The translations under genes and the position numbers were made by a program. Under the pieces are notes generated by a model that worked only from the letters and a program-made list of their open reading frames with translations, ran no database searches and was not told the DNA's origin. Shown here piece by piece: positions 39,242 through 48,112 of a stretch of DNA of 64,000 bases. The stretch's first letter is position 1, and each line of letters begins with the position of its first letter. Origin of the DNA: Microvirga rosea (GTDB lineage: Bacteria; Pseudomonadota; Alphaproteobacteria; Rhizobiales; Beijerinckiaceae); assembly GCF_020595095.1 (NCBI RefSeq), contig NZ_JAJDOP010000005.1, forward strand, positions 248,001-312,000, in the 5' to 3' direction.

Positions 39242-39901
39242 CTACTGCGCCGCAACCCCGGTTCCGATCTGGCACGTCACGCCCGTACCGCCGAGACCAC
39301 AATAACCGTTGGGATTCTTAGCCAAGTACTGCTGGTGATAATCCTCGGCGAAGTAAAACGGCCCGGCTTCGACAATCTCGGTGGTGGCAGGGCCGTAGCC
39401 CTGGCCGGCGAGAGCCTTGGAGTAAGCGTCGCGTGATTCCTCTGCCGCGCGGCGCTGTGCGTCATCGAACACATAGATTCCGGACCGGTACTGGGTCCCC
39501 ACATCGTTGCCCTGGCGCATGCCTTGCGTGGGGTCATGGCTTTCCCAGAAGGTCTTGAGAAGAGCCTCGTAGGAAATCTTCTTCGGATCGAAAACCACCA
39601 ACACCGCCTCGTTATGCCCGGTCAAGCCTGAACAAACCTCCTCGTAGGTCGGATGAGGCGTGATGCCGGCCGTATATCCAACGGCCGTAACCCATACACC
39701 GTCGCCCAGCTGCCAGAACTTTCGTTCGGCACCCCAGAAACAGCCAAGGCCGAACAAAGCCCTCTCGAAGCCGTCGGGATAAGGCGGCACGAGGCGGCGT
39801 CCGTTGACGAAATGGGTCTCGGCCGTCGGCAACGGCGAGGCTCGGCCAGGCAGAGCTTCGGAGGGTGTGGGGAGTTCAATGCGCTTGCGGAAACCGAACA
39901 T
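39242..39901 (-). CDS. msrA: Peptide-methionine (S)-S-oxide reductase
   Basis: 219-residue MsrA that repairs methionine-S-sulfoxide in proteins. The active-site motif GCFWGAE lies near residue 53, and [20 protein letters not shown] and the C-terminal [15 protein letters not shown] with resolving cysteines are present. The N-terminal ~40 residues are a family-typical extension. It is convergent with mepA. Confidence 0.95.
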   Translation of the reverse strand: MFGFRKRIELPTPSEALPGRASPLPTAETHFVNGRRLVPPYPDGFERALFGLGCFWGAERKFWQLGDGVWVTAVGYTAGITPHPTYEEVCSGLTGHNEAVLVVFDPKKISYEALLKTFWESHDPTQGMRQGNDVGTQYRSGIYVFDDAQRRAAEESRDAYSKALAGQGYGPATTEIVEAGPFYFAEDYHQQYLAKNPNGYCGLGGTGVTCQIGTGVAAQ

Positions 39902-39985
39902 GGCTGGCCTTTCGTTTTCCCCTATATGGTGTCGGCCCTCGCGATCTTGGAGATCCCGCCTGTCACCATCGCGTGAGGGAATCCG

Positions 39986-40309
39986 CTAACGACCGGCCAG
40001 ATATCCAATCGGTTCGATCGACCTCTGGCCGATCCATAGGAGAAAGGCACCGACGAAAAATGCCGTGATCGATGCGGGGAGCTGAAGAGCGTGGACAAAA
40101 AGAGTGTCCCAGAGCCATGGGGAGAAGCGTGCCGCCACGCTTGTCTGAAGGTTGGAAATACCGCCCGGCACAAACGTCCCAACGAGACTCCCAATCGACG
40201 TAAACGATATTACATTATTGACAATCGAACGGGTTCCGTCGATCACAAGACCGACGAAGCCTGCAGCAACAAGCAACAGACCGGACATACGCGCTAAAAA
40301 CTTCAACAA
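39986..40309 (-). CDS. Small membrane protein (hypothetical)
   Basis: 107 residues with three hydrophobic segments: LLLVAAGFVGLVIDG, a middle ISFTSIGSLVGTFV, and the C-terminal ITAFFVGAFLLWIG. It resembles the small integral membrane proteins of Hyphomicrobiales that are often labelled 'PetM-like', a name without functional support here. Ends about 200 bp before the tRNA-Ser. Confidence 0.6.
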   Translation of the reverse strand: MLKFLARMSGLLLVAAGFVGLVIDGTRSIVNNVISFTSIGSLVGTFVPGGISNLQTSVAARFSPWLWDTLFVHALQLPASITAFFVGAFLLWIGQRSIEPIGYLAGR

Positions 40310-40510
40310 AGGTCCTCTCCGAACGAGGGGGTTATTTTAGGGCCAATTCGCAAGAAGGCAAAGTGCCGCCGGCATCAATCTGCAACTTCGATCTTGCCTT
40401 TTGCATCTATTTAGAGCTACACGACCCCCACCTGCCGATGGCAGAGCCTATTGCCCGCTGCACCTCAAGGGATGCGGAGACTGAGCAATCAGTCCATCGG
40501 GCAGTGACGT

Positions 40511-40600
40511 GGAGGGGTGGCCGAGTGGTTGAAGGCGCACGCCTGGAAAGTGTGTATACGGGGAACCGTATCGCGGGTTCGAATCCCGCTCCCTCCGCCA
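40511..40600 (+). tRNA. tRNA-Ser (anticodon GGA)
   Basis: 90-nt class II tRNA. The acceptor stem GGAGGGG pairs with TCCCTCC, followed by discriminator G and encoded CCA. The anticodon arm CACGC-CTGGAAA-GTGTG shows GGA, reading UCC and UCU. A long variable arm (TATACGGGGAACCGTA) is present, then the T-arm GCGGG-TTCGAAT-CCCGC. Its 3' end is the integration site of the adjoining island: the last 17 bases plus two more are repeated at 56958. Confidence 0.97.
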
Positions 40601-40602
40601 TT
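40584..40602 (+). repeat. attL: 19-bp direct repeat at tRNA-Ser 3' end
   Basis: TCCCGCTCCCTCCGCCATT, comprising the 3' part of tRNA-Ser and two following bases, is found again without mismatch at 56958-56976. Position at a tRNA 3' end next to a tyrosine integrase is the classic att core of a genomic island. Confidence 0.93.
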
Positions 40603-40668
40603 TTCTGACCCGCCGAAAATCCAAGCTTTTTCAGTGCCGCCGGCCCGCATGTACACGGGATTGTACAC

Positions 40669-42429
40669 ATGCCGGACCACCTCACGCGCACCCCTGCGGG
40701 CCTCGTCTTCCAGATCAGGATCCCCAAGGCCCTCGACCCGAGCTTGTCCTATGCTCCGATCCGGGTGACCCTAGGACAGATCCGAATTCGCGAGGCCCGG
40801 CGGCTGGCAGCACAACTCGCCGGCGCCGCCCATCTCGCCTTCGGACATCTGCAGCGGAACGCGGCTGAAGGGGGCATGGCAGTCATGACGGATCAGGAGA
40901 ATGTTGGGCGGGCGGTGCGCGATCATCTCACCGCTCTCCTGCCCGTGCTGCGCGGGCTCGACGGCGTCGGCCGGCTCGCCGACGGCAGCGCGCCGGCATC
41001 CTCGGCGGCCATCGCCGGACGGATGGCCGAGACCGGCCTCAACGGGCTCATCGGCATCGCCGCCGACCGGATCTCCGGGGCGAGCGCCCTCGTCGCGGCC
41101 GAGGCGCCCGTGCTGGACCGCTATTATCTGAGGCTGGTCACGGACGAGGGCGCGACCCGCGCCCATCTCGGGCTGCCCCCGCTGGCGCCGACTGCTCCCG
41201 CCTCGCCCGCGCCCGCCCGGCATGACGAACTCGCCAGCATGATCAGGGATCTCATGGCCTCGCAGGCAGCGCTTCAAGCTCAGGTCGCCGGCATGGCGTC
41301 GCAGCAGCAGGCTCGAGGGCCGCTCTTCAGCGAGGCGAGCCGCGCCTATCAGGACAACCTCCGCAGCGCCCACGGCGAGGGCTATGACGAGCTCAGCTAT
41401 CTGAGCCACCGCACCCAGGTGTTCCTCGCGCTTATGGAGGACAAGCCGGTCGGTCTCTACACCCAGGCCGACCTGCAGGCGTTCATCAATCAGGCGGCGT
41501 ATATTCCCGCCAACGCCTCCAAGGACGACGACTACGACCTGGCGCGGATCCGGGAGATCATCGAAGGCAACAAGAAGCTCGCCCGCAAGCCGCTCAGCCG
41601 ATCGACGCTTAAGACCAACTATGTCGGCAAGATCAAGACGATCATCCGGGCCGGATGCCGGCAGGCTCAGATCCCATTCCAGCTCGACGACATCCGGCTC
41701 ATCTACCCAAAGATCTCGCCTCCGAAGCGCCAGCGCACGGCTCCCGACTACGAGCTCCTGAACCGGATCTTTGCGAAGGGTGTGGCGAGCGGTGAGCTCA
41801 CGAAGGCCATGCTTCCACTGACCGGCTTCGTCACCGGCCGGCGCATTGGCCTTCTCTCCTTCCTGCGCGGCGAGAACATCAAGCGGTATCACGGAGTCTG
41901 GATCGCCATTCCTCCGAACGTGATCACCGTCGACGGCTCTTACCAGATCGTGCCGTACAAGACCGAGGAGAGCCTCAGCTCCTTCGTGCTGCATAACTTC
42001 CTCGACGAGATCGGCTTCATCGACTGGGCACGCCAGCGCGAGGGCTTCATCTTTCCGTCCCTGCACGAGGGCGTCGTTGATCCGGCGGACACGGCCCAGA
42101 AGCGCATGGGGCGGCTGTTCCGGGCAGCCGGAGCATCCGCTCACTTGCTGGAGACGTTCCATTCGCTGCGGGCTGCGAAGATCAACTTCGACCGGGATCT
42201 CAAGATTGACCCGCGGACAACCCGGCTTCAAGTCGGCCATGAGCTGCTCGATGTGCATGAGGAGTATGGCGGGTCGCTGCGCCGGAGCGAACTGCACGAG
42301 ATCGCGACGGCTCCGCTGCCCAAGGAGATTGATTTTACGGTTTTCCGCGGGCTTGATTTCGATGCTATGGCATCGAACCGCCCAACGCGTGGCCGACCGA
42401 AGCGGCTTGTAAGCCCGATCTCCCGCTAA
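40669..42429 (+). CDS. Site-specific tyrosine recombinase (island integrase)
   Basis: 586-residue tyrosine integrase responsible for insertion at the tRNA-Ser. The catalytic C-terminal domain shows the Arg in [10 protein letters not shown] (about residue 390), HSLR (about 497-500), GH in QVGHELL (about 523) and the nucleophile Tyr in HEEYGG (about 532). The N-terminal part is long and Ala-rich, containing a region that reads [19 protein letters not shown], typical of a SAM-like core-binding domain. It begins 66 bp after attL; the start [20 protein letters not shown] has no strong ribosome site. All catalytic residues are intact, so it may be active. Confidence 0.93.
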   Translation: MPDHLTRTPAGLVFQIRIPKALDPSLSYAPIRVTLGQIRIREARRLAAQLAGAAHLAFGHLQRNAAEGGMAVMTDQENVGRAVRDHLTALLPVLRGLDGVGRLADGSAPASSAAIAGRMAETGLNGLIGIAADRISGASALVAAEAPVLDRYYLRLVTDEGATRAHLGLPPLAPTAPASPAPARHDELASMIRDLMASQAALQAQVAGMASQQQARGPLFSEASRAYQDNLRSAHGEGYDELSYLSHRTQVFLALMEDKPVGLYTQADLQAFINQAAYIPANASKDDDYDLARIREIIEGNKKLARKPLSRSTLKTNYVGKIKTIIRAGCRQAQIPFQLDDIRLIYPKISPPKRQRTAPDYELLNRIFAKGVASGELTKAMLPLTGFVTGRRIGLLSFLRGENIKRYHGVWIAIPPNVITVDGSYQIVPYKTEESLSSFVLHNFLDEIGFIDWARQREGFIFPSLHEGVVDPADTAQKRMGRLFRAAGASAHLLETFHSLRAAKINFDRDLKIDPRTTRLQVGHELLDVHEEYGGSLRRSELHEIATAPLPKEIDFTVFRGLDFDAMASNRPTRGRPKRLVSPISR

Positions 42430-42626
42430 GTCTTATGAATGGGAAGAGATGAGGTACAAGCGGATGGTCGCAGCATACAACGACTAATTTGAGGTTAGAA
42501 GTCAGATCCTTTCAGGCGCGCCTGTGCTTTCTAAGACTTGCGAACCCTTGGCTCTCGCAGGTTGCAAGCCCATTTCTCCGGCAAATCTCCCAGCATCGGA
42601 TAAGCACCGTTCCGTACTTAAGCTGC

Positions 42627-43478
42627 TCAGACGCCTATTGCAGCTTTCCAAGCCATCCAGATTTCGTCCTCGGAACACCTTACTCTTTCGCCCTCAGTCC
42701 GGTAGCGCTCCAGAAGCTTAAGCACGCGCTGCTCCATGCCATGGGCTGAGATCTCGTCTGGCCATCGCTGTTGCAGCACGGGAAACCACGGGTTCGGCAC
42801 GACTTCAGGAGGGATATGCCAGTTCACCTCTCGCACTCGTTCGGCTAAATCAACTGCATGGCCGATCTTCCAAGTGTTCGTTCTTCCGAAGCGCAAGGCA
42901 TAGGTGAATGCATCCCGGTTCACATTCCGACCTGCGCTTCCAACCCACGTTGACGGAGTCGGACCCGTAGTTGGTCGCGCAGCAGCAAGCGCACCATCAA
43001 GGAGGCGTGCGTTCGCTAACGCTTCTGTCATCGGCAGTATTTCTTCAATTGCGTTAAGGCGAAGAACCGCTGCAGCATCTCGATCCGAGAGCAGAACCGC
43101 TTGAGGAGTGGCATTGTAGGGTAATTGCGAGGCCAGGACGTCTAGCACCTTTGGCTGCGGCTCGAAGCGCCAAGCTCGCACCATGAGGATGGCTTTTGGC
43201 CATCTGAACCGGCCGTATTCGTCGTAATCGTGTATTCTCCGGTGTTCCTTAGGCACGACATCCATCGTGTCGACTGCCCGCCTTCCAATTTCCGCCATGC
43301 CGAGTAGCCTACCCTGTAGAGGTGCTGGGGTGGGCTCTCTCTGAGTGGCAGCAAAGACAATCTTATCCCCAGGCCCAGACCCTTGAAGAAGTAGGTTCCT
43401 ATTTCCTTCAAGACCAAACGTGATGACAGGCCACCTTTGTGGGTCAAAGCCCCATACGCGCGTAGCAAAGACTTTCAA
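42627..43478 (-). CDS. EVE/PUA-like + GIY-YIG (T5orf172-like) fusion protein
   Basis: 283 residues. The N-terminal ~150 residues (GDKIVFAATQREPTP, LQGRLLGMAEIGR, FRWPKAILMVRAWRF) look like an EVE/PUA-like domain, a fold that reads modified bases in DNA or RNA. The C-terminal part (about 190-265) reads FTYALRFGRTNTWKIGHAVD, ERVREVNWHIP and AHGMEQRVLKLL, matching GIY-YIG nucleases of the T5orf172/MUG113 type, with Glu249 as the probable metal ligand. Start is TTG, overlapping the Vsr gene stop (TTGA), with GGAGGAG just upstream. As last gene of the operon it may be a modification-dependent nuclease; domain calls are pattern-based and not searched. Confidence 0.6.
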   Translation of the reverse strand: MKVFATRVWGFDPQRWPVITFGLEGNRNLLLQGSGPGDKIVFAATQREPTPAPLQGRLLGMAEIGRRAVDTMDVVPKEHRRIHDYDEYGRFRWPKAILMVRAWRFEPQPKVLDVLASQLPYNATPQAVLLSDRDAAAVLRLNAIEEILPMTEALANARLLDGALAAARPTTGPTPSTWVGSAGRNVNRDAFTYALRFGRTNTWKIGHAVDLAERVREVNWHIPPEVVPNPWFPVLQQRWPDEISAHGMEQRVLKLLERYRTEGERVRCSEDEIWMAWKAAIGV

Positions 43479-43909
43479 GCTACTCCTCCGGGGGCTCCAG
43501 ATTGCAACTCCGAAGCGATTGACGTCGCCACGGTGGCGAGAGACTTGGCGGACGAGATCTCACATTCCCAAACAATGCGAACCCGCCAGCCAAGCTGCCG
43601 GAGCGCCTCGTCACTTTTCAGATCACGCTCCACATTGCGTGCTAACTTCGGTAGCCAGTACCCTGTGTTAGAAGCAGGACGATTGGCCCTACTGCAGTCG
43701 TGTGCGTGCCAGAAGCAGCCACGCACCTGGATCGCGTATCTATGCTTCGGCAGAACGATGTCCGGAGTTCCCGGAAGCTGCCGGACGTTTTTACGGTATC
43801 GCAAGCCACGAGCGAACAAGGCCTTGCGGAGGCGCACCTCTGCCTTGGTGTCCGTTGATCGGATCCGTGACATCACTTCAGAGCGCTTAGTCGGCGAGAA
43901 TATGTCCAT
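43475..43909 (-). CDS. vsr: Very short patch repair (Vsr) type endonuclease
   Basis: 144-residue Vsr-family nuclease; the E. coli member nicks T:G mismatches that arise by deamination of 5-methylcytosine. It has SEVMSRIRSTDTKAEVRLRK, LPGTPDIVLP (catalytic Asp50), the zinc/catalytic region VRGCFWHAHDC (His68, His70, Cys72) and a late VWECEI. The position of E. coli His64 is Arg63 here, an unusual change next to the active site. Start ATG has an ideal AGGAGG. It sits between the SNF2 gene (9 bp) and the EVE/GIY gene (4-bp overlap), near a C5-methyltransferase, as expected for a methylation partner. Confidence 0.9.
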   Translation of the reverse strand: MDIFSPTKRSEVMSRIRSTDTKAEVRLRKALFARGLRYRKNVRQLPGTPDIVLPKHRYAIQVRGCFWHAHDCSRANRPASNTGYWLPKLARNVERDLKSDEALRQLGWRVRIVWECEISSAKSLATVATSIASELQSGAPGGVA

Positions 43910-43918
43910 TACCTCCTC

Positions 43919-45340
43919 CTAAGCTGGCGTGGATTGCCGTTCCGGTAGGCGATTGGTGGTTAGCAGCTCGCACATCTCCTCTTTAGAGAGCTGACTTATG
44001 CCTGGTTCGCCGCCCTCATCTCCTAATAGGCTTCGTGCCATCGATGTCTTGCGCTCTAGTGCCGTGATGATAGCTTCCTCAATTGTGTTGGCAGCCAGCA
44101 AGCGAATGTAGGTTACGGGCTTGTCCTGTCCGATTCGGTGATTGCGGTCCTGACTCTGAGCGTAATGGTCGTACCTCCATGAGAGTGTCTCATATATCGT
44201 GTAAGTAGCGGCTGTAAGAGTGAAGCCAGTCCCAGCGGCGGCTGGGTTGGCAATCAGCACGCGTGTGCAGTCGTCAGTCTGGAAACGATGGGCGATGCCT
44301 TGCCGTTCGCTGTTGGGTGTCCCGCCGTAGATTGCGACCACCCCATACTCGCGGAAGCGCTCGATAAGGGAGTCGATTGTGCGCACGTAGTTTGACCAAA
44401 TGATCACCTTGCGGCTTGGAACCGACAGAATGTCTGCCACGATCCCCTCAAGTGCTTCGAATTTGCCTGGGGTACTTTCGAGTTCAGGGAAAAGCAGGCC
44501 GGGGTTGCTCGCGATCTGACTAAGCCGAGTCAGTTGCGCGAGAGCGGTGCTAGCGTAGGCGCGGTACTGCTCGCCTGTCATCGCTTGGATGTCGCAGACC
44601 ATCTGCGTCCGCATGTCATCGTACAACTTGCGCTGCCAGGCAGGCAGATCGACGCGAATGTCAACAAATGTTTTGTCAGGCAGGTCGAGGCAATCTTCCT
44701 TTGTTCGACGAAGAATCAAACGATCGAAAACCTGTTTTGCAAACCCTGCATCGGGATCGCGCTCTATAGTTGCCATAAAAGCTTCCTGAGAGCCCAAGAG
44801 GTGCTGCCCAGGCGCAAGGATCTCGATCTGAGTGTGCAAATCGGCCGGACTGTTCGTCACAGGAGTGCCGGAGAGAAGCCAGCGGAACACACAGTGTGGC
44901 GCAATATGGCGCGCCGCAGTGGACGTGAGAGATCTCCAGTTCTTTGCCGCATGCGACTCGTCGAGGACGAGAGCAGTCGGTTGCTTCTGGACAAGCGCCA
45001 AGATCGCTGTGACTTCGGACCGAGCAGTCTCATAGCTGGTCACCACCACGTCGGCGTTCGTGGTGGCAAATGTGTTTCGCCGCGTTTTTGAGGAACCTTC
45101 GGCGATGACAACGCTGAGCTCGGGGGCGAATTTCCCGAGCTCAGCCATCCAGTTGCGCTTTAACGAGTTGGGGCAAATGACTAGGAGGCGCTTGGCTTCG
45201 CCGGATAGCCACACTCTGCGGAAAGAATCAATGGAAACTAGAGTCTTGCCGAGCCCTTGCTCGAACGCCAACAGGCCGGCACGACCTTCCGTCAGAAAGC
45301 TGATGCCATCCTTCTGATGGGCCATAAGCTCAAACGACAT
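43919..45340 (-). CDS. SNF2-family DEAD/H helicase
   Basis: 473-residue compact SNF2/RapA-like ATPase that likely translocates on duplex DNA. Motif I is EQGLGKT (27-33), motif II DESH (127-130), motif III LSGTP (156-160), and motif VI QSQDRNHRIGQ (395-405). There are no extra domains, so it is essentially the bare motor. Its ATG overlaps the ParB-like gene stop (TAATG at 45338-45342), and the Vsr gene follows 9 bp downstream. SNF2 motors are shared by several defence systems (for example DISARM DrmD), but the rest of DISARM is absent here. Confidence 0.92.
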   Translation of the reverse strand: MSFELMAHQKDGISFLTEGRAGLLAFEQGLGKTLVSIDSFRRVWLSGEAKRLLVICPNSLKRNWMAELGKFAPELSVVIAEGSSKTRRNTFATTNADVVVTSYETARSEVTAILALVQKQPTALVLDESHAAKNWRSLTSTAARHIAPHCVFRWLLSGTPVTNSPADLHTQIEILAPGQHLLGSQEAFMATIERDPDAGFAKQVFDRLILRRTKEDCLDLPDKTFVDIRVDLPAWQRKLYDDMRTQMVCDIQAMTGEQYRAYASTALAQLTRLSQIASNPGLLFPELESTPGKFEALEGIVADILSVPSRKVIIWSNYVRTIDSLIERFREYGVVAIYGGTPNSERQGIAHRFQTDDCTRVLIANPAAAGTGFTLTAATYTIYETLSWRYDHYAQSQDRNHRIGQDKPVTYIRLLAANTIEEAIITALERKTSMARSLLGDEGGEPGISQLSKEEMCELLTTNRLPERQSTPA

Positions 45341-46569
45341 TACGCGCCCTTTCCGTGCCTAGAAACAAGCCCGTCGAAATAATCGAGAGCTTCGCGGAAC
45401 TCTGCTAGGGTCTCAAGGCTCAATGCCTTCACATCGAGGAGGGTAGCTTCACCAAGCGCACGGCTAGCATTCTTCAGCGCCACGTGGAACGGACGAACGC
45501 CTGGATGAACATGCTCGTAGATGCGTGTTGCTGTACGCTGAAGGGCTTCAACGTCCTCCTCTCCAAACTCAACGTCTTTGCGCTCAATTGCACGCTGGAC
45601 CTGAGTTTCGATTGCCGCAATCTTCGCCTTAGTGCTGCTAGCGTTGGTTTTCACATCCATAGCGAGGCGGCTTGCTACGTGCTTCTCACCGCTTTTCAGC
45701 TGGCTCCACTTCTCTGGGTCGTCGTGGAAATCCTTTAGAAAGCGTGCGTCACGGTATTCCTTAAATGCATTGTGCCGTACCATCTCGAACACATCTGCGC
45801 GAAGTCCATCGTGATTGGCATTGTCGTAGTCGCGGAGCTGGGAACCAATGGTGTTCGCCTTGCTGATTTCTTCCAATGTGCTGAAATTTTCAGCTGCAAG
45901 CCTCTCGGCATCGTCCGTATCTACATGCTCGACGAACTTGAGCGCGAACTTATAGGCATCCCGCAGGCGGGTAACCCAGGAGACCGACTTTTCCATGTAG
46001 CCGGCCATCTCAGTCGGCGACATGAGCGCACGGCGGCCTTCACGGTCCTCAACGGTCTCGTAGATGAACTTTGCTTCAATGTAGCGACCCCACGCACGGA
46101 CGCCGGAGCCGCGCACGTGGATGCGCGCAAGCAGGATGGCACGTTCAACTTCGGTGAAATGCGGCGGCAAGATCTTTGCCTTCACCCGACTGAACTTGCC
46201 AGCCTTTTTGCCCTGCATGTGCTTACGGTTGAGTTCGCGGAGAATGCAGACGCGTGTAGCGCCCTCAAGGACCACATACTTGGCCGTGTCATCTGCGCGC
46301 CAGACATAGATGGGCTCCATCTGTCCCAAGTCTTCAATTGAGCGGCGAAGGGCGTCATAGCCGTTAGTGCGTTGGAGTTCCGCCTCCAACGTTTCTTCGG
46401 AGTGAACACCTGCCATCAATGCCGTCTGGAGGCGCGGATTGTCTGACCAGAGAGCCACATCGTCAGTGACGCTGAGATCCGCCTCCGGCAGCTCCCACTC
46501 CTTAGATCCTATTTTTTCGATGTAGGTTCGCGGCCTCGGCTTCATATCGATTACGGTGGCTTCAGTCAC
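45340..46569 (-). CDS. ParB/Srx-like nuclease-domain protein
   Basis: 409 residues from the GTG at 46569, chosen because GAGGAG lies 6 nt upstream; a longer ATG start at 46608 would include that ribosome site. A ParB/sulfiredoxin-like domain covers about 70-130: LRRSIEDLGQMEPIYVWR and YVVLEGATRVCIL, the usual G-Q-x-x-P and E-G-x-x-R pattern. Further on are an HTH-like stretch (MSPTEMAGYMEKSVSWVTRLRDAYK, about 180-205, given in part) and a long helical C-terminus. It is not a plasmid-type ParB: no ParA or parS is near. ParB-like domains in defence operons may act as CTP/ATPase switches or nucleases. First gene of the coupled operon. Confidence 0.8.
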   Translation of the reverse strand: MTEATVIDMKPRPRTYIEKIGSKEWELPEADLSVTDDVALWSDNPRLQTALMAGVHSEETLEAELQRTNGYDALRRSIEDLGQMEPIYVWRADDTAKYVVLEGATRVCILRELNRKHMQGKKAGKFSRVKAKILPPHFTEVERAILLARIHVRGSGVRAWGRYIEAKFIYETVEDREGRRALMSPTEMAGYMEKSVSWVTRLRDAYKFALKFVEHVDTDDAERLAAENFSTLEEISKANTIGSQLRDYDNANHDGLRADVFEMVRHNAFKEYRDARFLKDFHDDPEKWSQLKSGEKHVASRLAMDVKTNASSTKAKIAAIETQVQRAIERKDVEFGEEDVEALQRTATRIYEHVHPGVRPFHVALKNASRALGEATLLDVKALSLETLAEFREALDYFDGLVSRHGKGA

Positions 46570-46755
46570 GTTATGCTCCTCTGTTTCAACTTGCTCAGGC
46601 AAGTCCATGCAGAGTGTGGCAAGTACTGGATGGCTGTCAAGACCTATCCACAGCTAATATTCCGGAACGTGCCGTGAGCCGCGTTATCGTTAGGAATTCC
46701 TTGGCGATTCGGAGCCGAGATTGGTTGATGATTTTTGCACGTTTAGGTTAGTTTT

Positions 46756-48105
46756 ATGCCTGAGTACGTCTCAGAGTTGCAAATCTACAAGCGTACCGCT
46801 CCTCGACCCCGAGGCAGGACGTGTGTTGATCTGTTCTCCGGAGCGGGTGGCTTGGCGGTTGGCTTCCGACAGGCTGGCTGGGCGATTCTGGCGGCCAATG
46901 ATGCAGACCGGGACGCGGGCGAGACGTTCCGATTAAACTTTCCTGAGGCCACCTTCTTCGAGGGGGCGATTTCTCAGCTGACCGCGGAGGCGCTACTCGA
47001 AGAATGCGGCTTAGAAGCAGGTGAGCTCGACTGCCTAATCGGGGGCCCACCGTGCCAGTCCTTTAGCTACAATAACCACAATCGCTCAGCAGATGACGAG
47101 CGCGCACGTCTGTTCGAAGATTATTTACGGCTCGTAGAAGGATTAAAGCCGAAGACACTCATTATGGAGAATGTTCCCGGTATTCTCACTATAGGAAACC
47201 GGAGTGTCATCAATGAGATCTTCTCCCAACTCGCGCTACTGGGCTATGAAAGCGCTGTGAGGATACTGTCCGCTGAAGAGTTCGGCACGCCACAGATCAG
47301 GCGAAGGGTCTTCATCGTTGGCAGCCGTGTCGGCAAGGCTGATGACTTGCTTCCGGAACCCACACATAAGTCAGCGAGGGTTATTAGCTCTAAACGCAGC
47401 GAGACGGCTTCCGGGCGGAGAAGGCCAGTTACTGTTGGCCAAGCCATTGGTGACCTGCCGCCACTGGCCAACGGAGGCGGCGTACAGCTTGCGGCACGCT
47501 CACGAACTCGTGCTAAAAATAGTTTCCAACGCGAGGTGCGCAAGGGAGCGAAGGCTCTCTACAATCATATCTGTCAGACCTTAGGCCCGCTCATGCTAGA
47601 GCGCATCCAACACGTGCCGGAGGGGGGAAACTGGCGGAACATCCCACGCGACTTGCTCACCGCCGGAATGCAACGTGCCGAGTTAACCGATCATACGAAA
47701 CGATATGGACGACTATCTCGCAAAGGGCTGGCTTCTACCATTCTAACTAAGTGTGATCCCCATTGGGGCGCTTACATCCACCCGACACAGGACAGAGTTA
47801 TTTCTGTTCGGGAGGCAGCTCGACTTCAAGGTTTCCCAGATGCATTTGTGTTCGCGGGGCAAAATATCGGCAAGCAGTATATGCAGGTCGGCAACGCGGT
47901 ACCTGCACCTATCGCCCGAGCAATTGCAGAGGCGGCTCTAAAGCATATCGAAAGAGCAATCCGCGCGGAGCGCAGAGCACAACTGAAGGTGAAGTCGAAG
48001 TTGAACCGTAATGGCCGTTCGGAACGGCGCCGCAAGGTCAGTTTTGCTCAGGCGCCGCGCCTGAAGTCACGACGAGCACGGTTTGCTCGCATCAAGGGCG
48101 CTTAG
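46756..48105 (+). CDS. DNA (cytosine-5-)-methyltransferase
   Basis: 449-residue C5-cytosine DNA methyltransferase. Motif I is DLFSGAGGLAVGF (25-37), motif IV is GGPPCQSFSY with the catalytic Cys100, motif VI is ENV (138-140), motif VIII RRRVFIVGSR, and motif X GNAVPAPIARAIAEA. The target-recognition region lies between about 250 and 350; the recognised sequence cannot be read. The C-terminal ~50 residues are very basic. It is divergent from the ParB-like operon (shared 186-bp promoter region) and converges on the protease gene with 7 bp between the stops. With Vsr it forms a familiar methylation/repair pair. Confidence 0.94.
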   Translation: MPEYVSELQIYKRTAPRPRGRTCVDLFSGAGGLAVGFRQAGWAILAANDADRDAGETFRLNFPEATFFEGAISQLTAEALLEECGLEAGELDCLIGGPPCQSFSYNNHNRSADDERARLFEDYLRLVEGLKPKTLIMENVPGILTIGNRSVINEIFSQLALLGYESAVRILSAEEFGTPQIRRRVFIVGSRVGKADDLLPEPTHKSARVISSKRSETASGRRRPVTVGQAIGDLPPLANGGGVQLAARSRTRAKNSFQREVRKGAKALYNHICQTLGPLMLERIQHVPEGGNWRNIPRDLLTAGMQRAELTDHTKRYGRLSRKGLASTILTKCDPHWGAYIHPTQDRVISVREAARLQGFPDAFVFAGQNIGKQYMQVGNAVPAPIARAIAEAALKHIERAIRAERRAQLKVKSKLNRNGRSERRRKVSFAQAPRLKSRRARFARIKGA

Positions 48106-48112
48106 TAAACAG

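Noticed and set aside
45340..46569. Chromosome or plasmid partition ParB
   Set aside because: No ParA gene and no parS-like site; it is the first gene of a nuclease/helicase operon.
42627..48105. Classification as DISARM
   Set aside because: SNF2 helicase and a methyltransferase are shared, but no DrmA, DrmB (DUF1998) or DrmC (phospholipase D) gene is present.
42627..48105. Classification as the dpd 7-deazaguanine or Dnd/Ssp phosphorothioate system
   Set aside because: No TGT-like DpdA and no cysteine desulfurase, DndC/SspD or other partner genes; only the ParB-like and helicase parts are reminiscent.
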